In this document: positions 34,362 to 42,250 of the stretch, piece after piece
How the letters are laid out: every line of letters begins with the position of its first letter
Position numbering within the stretch: position 1 is the first letter of the stretch
Assembly (NCBI RefSeq): GCF_015056685.1
Contig: NZ_SVFW01000003.1
Coordinates: 50,523 to 114,522, forward strand
From: Butyrivibrio sp.
GTDB taxonomy: Bacteria; Bacillota; Clostridia; Lachnospirales; Lachnospiraceae
Reading direction: 5' to 3'
DNA: 64,000 nt
The notes under the pieces: model-generated
Databases searched by the model: none
What the model was told of the DNA's origin: nothing
The model's input: only the letters and a program-made list of their open reading frames with translations
Translations under genes and position numbers: made by a program

Positions 34362-35127
34362 ACTTATATTCTCTCAGGATATCCAGTCCCAATAGCAGTG
34401 CTTTTTCATGTGAATCCATTCCAAAATCTCTTGCATCGTACTCATGGACATTTGCAAGTGAATCGGCTGTGAACAGGAATTGCCCGAAGCTTGCGCCTCG
34501 CTTTCTGCAGCATGCTGCAAGAGCAGAGCACTCCATCTCTACTACGGAACAGCCTTCATCCAATCGGTACTTCACCATGTCTTTTGTCTCTCTGAAAAAG
34601 CCATCCGTAGTCCAGGTTGTGCATGTTTTAAAAGGAAGTCCGTGCTTCGCAAAAGCTTTCTCGATAACACCCTTTGGTTCTTCATCAAGCTCAATGTACC
34701 TTGAAGGCGGAAGATAATGATAAGATGTTCCCTCTGCCCTAAGTGCCTTGGTTGGGACAAGAAAAGCATTTTCCGGTATCTTAGCCAGTACTCCGCAGGA
34801 CCCTACTGCTATTACCTTTTTACAGCCGCAGCTTACCAGAGTATCCAGGACCTGTGTTGACGACGCTGCACCTATAGGAGATTGCACAAGGCAGATATCT
34901 TCATTTTCTTCGTGAAGCACATATATCTGGATATTGTGAGATACTGTAATCAGCTCTTTTACCACTTCAGCATTATTCTCCCTGGCATACCTATGGACCA
35001 CATCTCCAAGGAAAGCAAACAGACACTTTTCAGGTAATACTACTTCTTCCAAGTCATGATCTGGGGCGATGACCTCCGGTGAAAAATCGTCATATTCCAG
35101 TATTGGTATCTCGTTTTTTATAATCAT
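34360..35127 (-). CDS. Nucleoside phosphorylase (PNP/UDP phosphorylase family)
   Basis: Cytoplasmic enzyme of 255 residues that should cleave a nucleoside with phosphate. Seen: VQSPIGAASSTQVLDTLVSCGCKKVIAVGSCG with the phosphate-binding Gly-rich turns (about 80-110), a TTWTTDGFFRE loop, and VVEMECSALAACC, the ribose-binding Glu-Met-Glu motif near residue 195. This is the uridine/purine phosphorylase fold. Base specificity cannot be read by eye. ATG 35127 overlaps the end of the upstream GNAT gene by 4 bases (ATGA) with GGAGG upstream, so the two are translationally coupled. Confidence 0.88.
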   Translation of the reverse strand: MIIKNEIPILEYDDFSPEVIAPDHDLEEVVLPEKCLFAFLGDVVHRYARENNAEVVKELITVSHNIQIYVLHEENEDICLVQSPIGAASSTQVLDTLVSCGCKKVIAVGSCGVLAKIPENAFLVPTKALRAEGTSYHYLPPSRYIELDEEPKGVIEKAFAKHGLPFKTCTTWTTDGFFRETKDMVKYRLDEGCSVVEMECSALAACCRKRGASFGQFLFTADSLANVHEYDARDFGMDSHEKALLLGLDILREYK

Positions 35128-35690
35128 GCGTTTCCTCCTGTCTCAAATATGTTCGCCATGATGATCTCATCTCTGTAGGTTCCGTCCTTTAGCTTGAAAG
35201 CTCTTGGATTCATCCCGTATTCCTTGAATCCCATCTTTTTGTACATATGCCTGGCTCTGTCATTGTCAGAGAAAACTCCCAACTCTACCTGCTCAAAGCC
35301 ATTTGCTTTCGCCTGCTCAAGCGCGGTCTTCATCATGAAACTTCCAAGTCCCATTCCTGTGTACATCAGGCGAATAGACATCCCAAGATATGCACGGTGA
35401 AGATATTTTACATGTGGCCTAATGAGTGTTATTCCCAAATCTCCAATCAACTCATCGCCGAGATAAGCACTTACCATGAAGTCTCTGTCACTTTCTGCAA
35501 TACTTCCAAGTATCTCTTTGATTCTCTCAAGATTGAATGGACCATCTTCAGGTTCCCTCGCCATAAAATGCGTCTCAGCTGAAACTGCCTCCCTGTGAAG
35601 TTTTACCTTCATTGCATCCTCAGGACCTGCACTCTTTATAGTTACCTCTCGTCCATCAGGTAAAAGAAATTTCTGCTCTTTTATTCTCAT
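35124..35690 (-). CDS. GNAT-family N-acetyltransferase
   Basis: Acetyltransferase-like protein of 188 residues. The acetyl-CoA loop is MGLGSFMMKTALEQAKANGF, preceded by the strand YLGMSIRLMYTG and followed by VELGVFSDNDRARHMYKKMGFKEYG, a textbook GNAT ending. Substrate is unknown. I chose ATG 35690 because GGAGG lies 5 bases upstream; ATG 35702 has no ribosome site. It is coupled to the nucleoside phosphorylase gene. Confidence 0.88.
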   Translation of the reverse strand: MRIKEQKFLLPDGREVTIKSAGPEDAMKVKLHREAVSAETHFMAREPEDGPFNLERIKEILGSIAESDRDFMVSAYLGDELIGDLGITLIRPHVKYLHRAYLGMSIRLMYTGMGLGSFMMKTALEQAKANGFEQVELGVFSDNDRARHMYKKMGFKEYGMNPRAFKLKDGTYRDEIIMANIFETGGNA

Positions 35691-35720
35691 AGCCACCTCC
35701 ATAAGGTTTTATATTTTTTG

Positions 35721-35759
35721 AAATAAAATAAGCCCCATCAAACTATCGCTTGATGAGGC
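35721..35759 (-). terminator. Terminator of the small-peptide transcription unit
   Basis: Minus-strand 10-bp stem (GCCTCATCAA pairing with TTGATGGGGC, one wobble), 8-base loop, then TTATTTTATTT. It closes the short unit that begins at the promoter at 35939-35967 and precedes the GNAT gene. Confidence 0.7.
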
Positions 35760-35776
35760 CCTGTATACTATATCAG

Positions 35777-35805
35777 TTTGTAAGGCACTATCTATGCCTT
35801 ACAAA
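35777..35805 (-). other. Perfect 11-bp hairpin overlapping the small-peptide stop codon
   Basis: TTTGTAAGGCA with its exact complement and a 7-base loop. The TAG stop of the 37-residue ORF lies in the loop, so ribosome passage would control folding. It may be a stabiliser or a regulatory switch ahead of the terminator at 35721-35759. Confidence 0.55.
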
Positions 35806-35905
35806 TAATCTTATCCTCATCACACATATCAAAAACAGACCCCTGAATCACATTCACGGATGTCAAATTGACTATATTCATTGTGACGAGATTAAGTCTT
35901 ATCAT
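35792..35905 (-). CDS. Small ORF, 37-residue peptide with its own promoter
   Basis: A short frame, ATG 35905 to TAG 35792. The peptide begins MIRLNLVTMNIVNLTSVNVI and ends in DMCDEDKIICKA. A purine-rich AGAGAG lies 5-6 bases upstream. It is mixed in character: a beta-prone Asn/Val/Ile-rich first half and an acidic, two-Cys tail. It is not an evident membrane toxin. I do not recognise a family. Support comes from the setting: a near-consensus promoter 35 bases upstream, a hairpin at the stop codon and a terminator behind it make a compact one-gene unit. It could also be a leader peptide or part of a small RNA. Confidence 0.5.
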   Translation of the reverse strand: MIRLNLVTMNIVNLTSVNVIQGSVFDMCDEDKIICKA

Positions 35906-35938
35906 ATTGTCTCTCTTTCTGAAAAATTATTAGTTGTT

Positions 35939-35967
35939 AGTATAATTGACAGAAAACTTAATGTCAA
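35939..35967 (-). promoter_or_regulatory. Near-consensus sigma-A promoter
   Basis: Minus-strand TTGACA (35962-35967), exactly 17 bases, then TATACT (35939-35944). It lies about 20 bases beyond the stop of the epimerase gene and points at the 37-residue ORF. Confidence 0.82.
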
Positions 35968-35986
35968 CCGTTTTGTTGTTACGAAA

Positions 35987-36853
35987 TTATTTTAATGTTA
36001 TCGTCTTACCGTCAATCAAAGGATACAACCAGTCATTAAGCTCAAGGAATCTATAACCGGCTGATTCAGCCTTTTGAGTATTAAAACTGAGTGTATCTTC
36101 AAGACCATTATATGGGGCTTCATCCCCCTGACTACTTATCACAGCGCTTTTGCCGAGACGTTTCTCTATATGCTCAATGATATCTGAAATCTTAACGGTT
36201 TCTTTTGAGCAGCCGTTTATCGGGCCTGATACAAAATGATCTGCCAGATATGCGATGAAGTCACCGGCATCTTTTTCATATATGAATGCCATCTCCTTAT
36301 CAAGGTCATCAACATTCATCGGCTTTTGATCTCTTATGTGCTCTATATAGAAATCCAATCTTCCGGTGTAATCATTCTCACCCATAACAATCGGATATCT
36401 GACAAAAGAAATATTGGCCGGGTCCATATACTCAAATACTGCTCTTTCTGCCTGCCTCTTTGACTCTCCATAGTTCTGTATCCTATCAATCCAATGAAGT
36501 TCATATTCTTCAGCTTTAAATTCATCTTCCACAATCTCAGCATGATCTTTAAAATAAACAGAGCATGTAGACATCTGTATGTATCTGTCACAGCTTACGT
36601 TTTCCAAAAGCGCCTTTACATCATTGGAACTGTAGGCAATTTTATCTATTATCAAATCAAAATGTTGTCCATCCAAAGCGGCTTTGACACTTGCCCCATC
36701 CGTCCTATCCATAACAACATAGTCTACAGAACCTTCAAAAATCGGTTTTGAATTGCCTCTTGTTGCAAGCGTGATTTCATGGCCGTTTTTGAGCAATGTA
36801 TTGACCATAGGTATCCCAAAATATCTCGTTCCACCAACAACAAGTATCCTCAT
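35987..36853 (-). CDS. NAD-dependent epimerase/dehydratase-like SDR protein
   Basis: Extended short-chain dehydrogenase/reductase of 288 residues. The Rossmann start is ILVVGGTRYFGIPMV, with the dinucleotide glycine pattern in a GGTRxFG form typical of atypical SDRs and CSP41-like epimerases. The active-site Tyr/Lys pair is visible in NYGESKRQAER, with MSTCSVY as the Ser/Thr strand. ATG 36853 has AAGGAG 6 bases upstream; ATG 36871 is less likely. A nucleotide-sugar or related substrate is likely, but cannot be specified. Confidence 0.88.
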   Translation of the reverse strand: MRILVVGGTRYFGIPMVNTLLKNGHEITLATRGNSKPIFEGSVDYVVMDRTDGASVKAALDGQHFDLIIDKIAYSSNDVKALLENVSCDRYIQMSTCSVYFKDHAEIVEDEFKAEEYELHWIDRIQNYGESKRQAERAVFEYMDPANISFVRYPIVMGENDYTGRLDFYIEHIRDQKPMNVDDLDKEMAFIYEKDAGDFIAYLADHFVSGPINGCSKETVKISDIIEHIEKRLGKSAVISSQGDEAPYNGLEDTLSFNTQKAESAGYRFLELNDWLYPLIDGKTITLK

Positions 36854-37090
36854 ATAATTCTCCTTCAGCATTTGCTAATATAATGTTCATTTTATCAAAA
36901 ATTCTGAAGAACTCTACAATAGCAATTTTATCTTAAATAGCATAAGCTGCATAGGATTACACCTTTAAATATTGAAGATTATCATTGAATGAGTTTTACC
37001 TAAAGCATAATGCTCTCTCTTTGTATATGCGTAAGTTGTTGGATATTAGGCAGGATGATTCTATGTATAAAATTAAGAAATTAGTGATTG

Positions 37091-37655
37091 ATTGGCAAGC
37101 ACCTGCGGTGTGGCTGTAATCTAATGCCTCAGGCTCTGAATCCAGGAACAGTAGTGGTGGCTTTTTTCACTTCCTGAAAATTTGCCGATGGATGTGTTAA
37201 CTTGAAAAAATAGCTATATGCCCGGAACGACATTTTTGTCTATGAAAATTCCGATACTTCTGGCAGATGTACGGATAAGAATGCTGATAAAGCGTCATCT
37301 TATCCGTAAAATCGGTCAGTATAAGCTTCATTTCCCGCGTGGCATACGGATAAGACAGCATACATCGTGCAATCTTATCCGTAAAATGAAAGATCATTGA
37401 GCAAAAAATAACCATATTGTACGGATAAAAATAAAGAATGGTGCTGGAATTATCCGTATGACGGGATGAAAAGGAGAAAATCTATAAGCAATGAGTGGAC
37501 TTCAAAAAACAATATATGCCCAAAAACTTTCCAATGTGAGCACGCTTGCATTGGAAAGCTTCGGCCATACATCCTTGAAACTAGCCGTCCCTACTGTTCT
37601 CGGATTTGGAGCCTGAGGCACTTATACCCAGCCACACCGCAAGGTGCTTGCCATT
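37091..37655. repeat. Element bounded by a 70-bp imperfect inverted repeat
   Basis: The left arm (37091-37160, with TTGGCAAGCACC, GCGGTGTGGCTG, GCCTCAGGCTC, GAACAGTAG) matches the complement of the right arm (37585-37653) at roughly 85% of positions by eye. Between the arms lie three periodic hairpins (37271-37457) and a perfect 10-bp hairpin (CTTTCCAATG, about 37528-37557). No transposase is present. It is either a MITE-like non-autonomous element or a large structured RNA gene. The surrounding 36872-37841 interval has no convincing protein gene. Confidence 0.7.
37271..37457. repeat. Three hairpins at an exact 75-bp period
   Basis: Units at 37271-37307, 37346-37382 and 37421-37457 are each 37 bases long and separated by exactly 38 bases. 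Each starts ACGGATAA(GA) and ends (TCT)TATCCGT, so each folds into a hairpin, while the inner bases differ. It is not a CRISPR array, because the interior of the 37-base unit is not conserved and only the ends are. The minus-strand reading keeps one frame across the units with a FTDK...YPY pattern, probably by chance because 75 is a multiple of 3. Confidence 0.7.
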
Positions 37656-37774
37656 GACGGGTTCTGAGGAAAACGCTACAATGCTGAATCCGACGGTGAG
37701 ATAAGATCTACTGTTCCCATCATCCTCACCGTCGGCAGAGTCTGCAGGGCGTTTTCCTCAGGCTCAGTCAATGG
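37651..37774. repeat. Long three-segment hairpin adjacent to the inverted-repeat element
   Basis: Three perfect stems line up: CCATTGAC (37651-37658) with 37767-37774, TGAGGAAAACGC (37665-37676) with 37749-37760, and CCGACGGTGAG (37690-37700) with 37725-37735. Together they form an elongated stem-loop of 124 bases. Its outer stem overlaps the right arm of the neighbouring element, and its 3' side repeats the CCTCAGGCTC motif found in the element's left arm. Confidence 0.7.
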
Positions 37775-37841
37775 TGGCGTACGAAGCCAATTACTTACGC
37801 TTATACAAAACGCAAGTATTTTTGCCTTAGCATATAACTTA

Positions 37842-37873
37842 AAAGCCGCCAGAGGCTAAGCTCTGACGGCTTT
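37842..37873 (-). terminator. Terminator of the atp operon
   Basis: A 13-bp stem AAAGCCGTCAGAG with its complement (one wobble), 6-base loop and a short T run, 6 bases after the atpC stop. Confidence 0.85.
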
Positions 37874-37878
37874 AGATA

Positions 37879-38301
37879 TTAGTTATATTTACTTTCCTGT
37901 CCGGAGGAACCGATTCTTACGAGAGCTCTGTAGAGCTTGGCTTCTGCACGGATACGTGTTTCTTTATCAAGCTGCTGATTCTTAAGAGTTTCTTCAGCTT
38001 TTGCCTTGGCAGCTTTAGCACGATCTACATCGATGTCTTCGCTCCACTCCCACGTAGTAGGAAGAACTCTGACTTCTCCGTTCATAACCGAAAGCATTCC
38101 ACCGATACAGGCAGCCTTTCTTTCCTGGCCGTCGTCCATGGTCACTTTGGCAGTTCCCATACCAATAGCAGTACAGTAGTTGGTGTGGCGGGCAAGAATC
38201 TCCACATCACCATCTATTGTACGGAGCAGTATTTTCTGAACTTCACCTTCAAATTCCAGACCATCCAGGGACACAACCTGTAAATGATAAGAAGTGGACA
38301 T
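37879..38301 (-). CDS. atpC: ATP synthase epsilon subunit
   Basis: Protein of 140 residues, last gene of the operon. The N-terminal beta-sandwich reads YHLQVVSLDGLEFEGEVQKILLRTIDGDVEILARHTNY, followed by a C-terminal helical pair (DRAKAAKAKAEETLKNQ). It sits on the gamma subunit in the central stalk of F1 and can inhibit ATP hydrolysis. AAGGAG precedes the start, 17 bases after atpD. Confidence 0.96.
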   Translation of the reverse strand: MSTSYHLQVVSLDGLEFEGEVQKILLRTIDGDVEILARHTNYCTAIGMGTAKVTMDDGQERKAACIGGMLSVMNGEVRVLPTTWEWSEDIDVDRAKAAKAKAEETLKNQQLDKETRIRAEAKLYRALVRIGSSGQESKYN

Positions 38302-38318
38302 AGGTTACTCCTTTGCTA

Positions 38319-39716
38319 TTACTTGTTAGCTTTTGCTTTCTCGAAGACTTCATCAATAGTTCCTACAAGAAGGAATGCACTCTCAGGAAGATCATCGCAC
38401 TCGCCATCAAGGATCATCTTAAAGCCTCTGATTGTCTCTTTGAGAGGAACGTATTTTCCAGGAAGACCTGTGAACTGCTCAGCAACTGAGAAGCTCTGTG
38501 ACAGGAAGTTCTGAACCTTACGAGCTCTGTAAACAGTAAGCTTATCCTCTTCTGAAAGCTCATCCATACCCATGATAGCAATGATATCCTGAAGTTCACG
38601 ATATCTCTGAAGCACCTGCTGAACTCCCTTAGCTACTTCATAGTGCTCTTTTCCTACGATATCAGGAGAAAGAATACGGCTTGTTGAATCAAGAGGATCT
38701 ACAGCCGGGTAAATACCCTTAGATGCAATATCTCTTGAAAGAACGGTTGTAGCATCAAGGTGTGTGAATGTTGTAGCAGGAGCAGGATCAGTAAGGTCAT
38801 CGGCAGGCACGTATACGGCCTGAACTGATGTGATTGAACCCTTCTTTGTAGATGTGATACGCTCCTGAAGAGCACCCATTTCTGTAGCCAGTGTAGGCTG
38901 ATAACCTACGGCTGAAGGCATACGTCCAAGAAGCGCTGAAACCTCTGAACCAGCCTGTGTGAAACGGAAGATATTATCAATGAATAAAAGCACATCCTGA
39001 TTTTTTACATCACGGAAATACTCAGCCATTGTAAGTCCGGAAAGACCAACTCTCATTCTGGCTCCCGGTGGCTCATTCATCTGTCCATAAACCAGGGCAG
39101 TTTTGTCAATAACTCCACTTTCCTTCATTTCTCCATAAAGGTCATTACCTTCACGAGTACGCTCACCAACACCGGTAAATACTGAAATACCACCGTGTGC
39201 CTTAGCAACATTATTGATAAGCTCCATGATAAGTACGGTCTTACCTACTCCGGCACCACCGAACAAACCAATCTTACCACCCTTAGCATAAGGGCAAATA
39301 AGGTCAACGACCTTAATACCTGTCTCAAAGATTTCTGTAGCAGGAACCTGATCCTCATAAGCAGGAGCCGGACGATGGATTGCCCATCTCTCTACTCCTT
39401 CAGGTGCAGGCTGATTATCTACAGGTTCTCCAAGAAGGTTGAAAATTCTTCCTAAGCACTTGTCACCAACCGGTACAGTGATTGGGCTTCCTGTGTCTAC
39501 AGCATCAACGCCACGAACAAGTCCGTCTGTTGAGCTCATGGCTACGCAACGAACTACGTCATCGCCGACCTGCTGCGCAACTTCTGCAACAAGTTTGCGA
39601 TCTCCAATCATAATTTCTATGGCATTGTGAAGATCAGGAAGTTCACCCTCTTTGAAGCGGATGTCAAGTACAGGACCTGTAACCTGAATTACCTTTCCAA
39701 CATGATTTTCACTCAT
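38319..39716 (-). CDS. atpD: ATP synthase beta subunit (catalytic)
   Basis: Catalytic F1 subunit of 465 residues. Walker A is GGAGVGKT (153-160), with the DVLLFIDNIFRFTQAGSEVSALLGRMPSAVGYQPTL region typical of beta subunits and the catalytic Glu in GVGERTREGND. Length is normal. A 119-base gap containing a hairpin separates it from atpG. Confidence 0.98.
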   Translation of the reverse strand: MSENHVGKVIQVTGPVLDIRFKEGELPDLHNAIEIMIGDRKLVAEVAQQVGDDVVRCVAMSSTDGLVRGVDAVDTGSPITVPVGDKCLGRIFNLLGEPVDNQPAPEGVERWAIHRPAPAYEDQVPATEIFETGIKVVDLICPYAKGGKIGLFGGAGVGKTVLIMELINNVAKAHGGISVFTGVGERTREGNDLYGEMKESGVIDKTALVYGQMNEPPGARMRVGLSGLTMAEYFRDVKNQDVLLFIDNIFRFTQAGSEVSALLGRMPSAVGYQPTLATEMGALQERITSTKKGSITSVQAVYVPADDLTDPAPATTFTHLDATTVLSRDIASKGIYPAVDPLDSTSRILSPDIVGKEHYEVAKGVQQVLQRYRELQDIIAIMGMDELSEEDKLTVYRARKVQNFLSQSFSVAEQFTGLPGKYVPLKETIRGFKMILDGECDDLPESAFLLVGTIDEVFEKAKANK

Positions 39717-39764
39717 TGTTAAACTCCTTAAAGTATTGTTTTGTTAATTCCAGAATCTGCGGAT

Positions 39765-39796
39765 GTTCTGCTCTCGTGCTTTGCACTCGCCAGAAC
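39765..39796 (-). other. Hairpin in the atpG-atpD gap
   Basis: Two stacked stems (GTTCTG with CAGAAC, and GTGC with GCAC across AAA) in the 119-base gap between atpG and atpD. No T run follows. It may tune processing so that beta is made in larger amounts than gamma. Confidence 0.45.
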
Positions 39797-39835
39797 AAGC
39801 TTCACACTAAGCTCGATTATCATCTCGCTAGGTGA

Positions 39836-40693
39836 TTAGCTTTCCGCTCCAGCAACAATCTCAGTAATTTCCTGAGTAATGCTTGCCTGACGGGCTCTGT
39901 TATAGTAGAGGCTCAAGTTATCGATCATCTCTTCTGCATTGTCTGTAGCTGCTTCCATAGCTGTTCTACGAGCAGCAAGCTCAGATGCATAAGAAATATT
40001 GATACTTGAATATAATATTCCTGCCAGATACTCTGGAACAATCTCATTGAACACTGTCTCACTGTCAGGTTCATATAGTATCAGGTCTTTTGCCTTTCCA
40101 TCTTTTTCCAGGTTTTCAGATTTCAAATCTGAAAGAGGAAGAAGCGATGTGGATGTAGGTACCTGAGATAGCATGGACACGAAGTTTGTGTAGCACAGGA
40201 AGACGTGTCCGAAGCCATCGCCACCATATGATCCGCAGATAAGCTTTGCTACCTGGAAACAGTCTGAAATGTTTACCTTGGCAACTTCGGCGTATTCCTC
40301 TGTGAGGATAGGCACATTTCTATGCTTAAAGAACTCCACAGATTTTTTACCGATAGGGAGAACTGTTACATTGCTCTTGTCCTTGATCTCAGCTTCAACA
40401 AATTTAAACAGGTTGGAGTTGTAGCCGCCTGCAAGACCTCTGTCTCCGGCAATTACAACATACAGCCATCTGTCATTTCCACTCTTGGTGTAGATTGAAC
40501 GGAAATCATTGTTTCCGTTGGCTATATCTGTAAGTGTTGCAAGAATTGTCTCAAGATAAGGTTTCGAATTATCAGCTCTCTCTTTAGCTTTACGAAGCTT
40601 TGAAGCTGCAACCAGCTGCATTGCTTTCGTTATCTGCATTGTGCTCTGGACGCTTTTTATTCGGAGTTTAACAGCTTTCATTGATCCAGCCAT
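39836..40693 (-). CDS. atpG: ATP synthase gamma subunit
   Basis: Rotor shaft subunit of 285 residues. The conserved N-terminus (MKAVKLRIKSVQSTMQITKAMQLVAASKLRKA) and the C-terminal helix (RRTAMEAATDNAEEMIDNLSLYYNRARQASITQEITEIVAGAES) are both intact. The middle GDRGLAGGYNSNLF motif is present. An AGGAGG site precedes the start. Confidence 0.97.
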   Translation of the reverse strand: MAGSMKAVKLRIKSVQSTMQITKAMQLVAASKLRKAKERADNSKPYLETILATLTDIANGNNDFRSIYTKSGNDRWLYVVIAGDRGLAGGYNSNLFKFVEAEIKDKSNVTVLPIGKKSVEFFKHRNVPILTEEYAEVAKVNISDCFQVAKLICGSYGGDGFGHVFLCYTNFVSMLSQVPTSTSLLPLSDLKSENLEKDGKAKDLILYEPDSETVFNEIVPEYLAGILYSSINISYASELAARRTAMEAATDNAEEMIDNLSLYYNRARQASITQEITEIVAGAES

Positions 40694-40709
40694 TTAGTTT
40701 TCCTCCTGA

Positions 40710-42230
40710 TTATTTTCTCTTTAAAAAGTTTTCAGTATAAGCGTTCAGTGTCTCTTTAAGCTTTGCTTCTGTTTCACCCTCAAGCTTTCCTGTCTCACGG
40801 ATCTCACGCATAGCTGCGATTCCGGTAGGATTGCTATCAAGGAATTCATAAAGTCCGGCTTCATATTCTGCAACATCAGAAGCAGCAACCTTGATAAGGA
40901 TATTGTTGACAACAGCATAAAGAATAGCTACCTGCTTTTCTACAGGAACAGGCTGATTCTTGTCCTGCTTAAGAACTTCAACAATACGTTCACCTTGAGC
41001 AAGACGTGCCTTGGTATCCTCATCTAGATCTGAACCGAACTGAGCGAAACTCTGAAGTTCACGGTACTGTGAATATACAAGTTTAAGTGTACCGGCAACC
41101 TTCTTCATAGCCTTGATCTGAGCATTACCACCAACTCGGGATACTGAAATACCAGGGTTAACCGCTGGCATGATTCCTGAGTGGAAAAGCTCTGTCTCAA
41201 GGAATATCTGTCCATCTGTGATGGAGATAACATTTGTAGGAATGTATGCTGATACATCACCTGCCTGTGTCTCGATGATAGGAAGGGCTGTAAGTGAACC
41301 TCCTCCATTTTCTTCTGAGAGTTTGGCAGCTCTTTCAAGAAGTCTTGAATGCAGATAGAAAACGTCTCCAGGATAAGCTTCACGTCCCGGTGGTCTTCTG
41401 ATCAGCAAGGAGAGTGCACGGTAAGCTACGGCATGCTTGGACAAGTCGTCGTAGATACAAAGCACGTGTTTTCCTTTATACATGAAGTACTCACCCATAG
41501 CACAGCCTGTGTATGGTGAAATGTACTGCAGTGGGCTTGGTTCTGAAGCTGTAGCTGCTACAACGATTGTGTAGTCCATAGCTCCGCCCTTTTTAAGGTC
41601 TTCAACAAGAGCTGTTACTGTTGAACGTTTCTGTCCGATAGCAACATAAATACAGATAACATCCTTGCCCTTCTGGTTAAGGATTGTATCGATGGCAATT
41701 GTTGTCTTACCTGTCTGTCTATCGCCAATGATAAGCTCACGCTGACCTCTACCGATAGGGATCATTGAATCGATAGCCTTAATACCAGTCTGGAGAGGCT
41801 CCTTAACCGGCTGTCTGTCAATGATACCAGGAGCTGGTGATTCAACTGGTCTGAATTCTGTTGTTTCGATTGGGCCTGCTCCGTCGATTGGCTGACCAAT
41901 GGCGTTAACAACACGTCCAATCATTTTTTCTCCTACAGGAACAGATACGACTCTTCCTGTACGCTTAACGGTCTGTCCTTCGCTGATTCCTACATCCTCG
42001 CCGAACAAAACCGCAGATACTACTGTTTCCTCGAGGTTCTGAGCCATTCCGAATGTACCATTCTCAAACTCCAAAAGCTCACCGGACATACAGTTCAAAA
42101 GTCCGCTTACACGTGCGATACCATCACCAACTGTAAGAACTGTACCAGTCTCATTCTGGATAATTGCATTCTGATAATTCTTTATCTGGCTTCGAATGAC
42201 CTCGGATATTTTTTCTGGTTTTAGTTCCAT
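40710..42230 (-). CDS. atpA: ATP synthase alpha subunit
   Basis: Regulatory nucleotide-binding F1 subunit of 506 residues. Walker A is GDRQTGKT (169-176). The alpha signature PAVNPGISVSRVGGNAQ and the arginine finger region of that stretch are present. It lies 16 bases before atpG and 20 bases after atpH. The ribosome site GGAGGA is 4-5 bases from ATG. Confidence 0.98.
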   Translation of the reverse strand: MELKPEKISEVIRSQIKNYQNAIIQNETGTVLTVGDGIARVSGLLNCMSGELLEFENGTFGMAQNLEETVVSAVLFGEDVGISEGQTVKRTGRVVSVPVGEKMIGRVVNAIGQPIDGAGPIETTEFRPVESPAPGIIDRQPVKEPLQTGIKAIDSMIPIGRGQRELIIGDRQTGKTTIAIDTILNQKGKDVICIYVAIGQKRSTVTALVEDLKKGGAMDYTIVVAATASEPSPLQYISPYTGCAMGEYFMYKGKHVLCIYDDLSKHAVAYRALSLLIRRPPGREAYPGDVFYLHSRLLERAAKLSEENGGGSLTALPIIETQAGDVSAYIPTNVISITDGQIFLETELFHSGIMPAVNPGISVSRVGGNAQIKAMKKVAGTLKLVYSQYRELQSFAQFGSDLDEDTKARLAQGERIVEVLKQDKNQPVPVEKQVAILYAVVNNILIKVAASDVAEYEAGLYEFLDSNPTGIAAMREIRETGKLEGETEAKLKETLNAYTENFLKRK

Positions 42231-42250
42231 ATCATCCTCCGATATATTTT

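Noticed and set aside
37027..37119. 30-residue ORF beginning MRKLLDIRQDD, perhaps a gene remnant cut by the inverted-repeat element
   Set aside because: No ribosome binding site, and no parent family is recognisable from so short a piece.
37197..37415. Minus-strand 72-residue ORF with repeated FTDK...YPY pattern
   Set aside because: The repetition follows from the 75-bp DNA period, which is a multiple of 3. There is no ribosome site and the frame covers hairpin DNA.
37271..37457. Possible CRISPR array (37-base units with 38-base gaps)
   Set aside because: Only the 8-10 bases at unit ends are conserved; the interiors differ, there are just three units and no cas genes are nearby.
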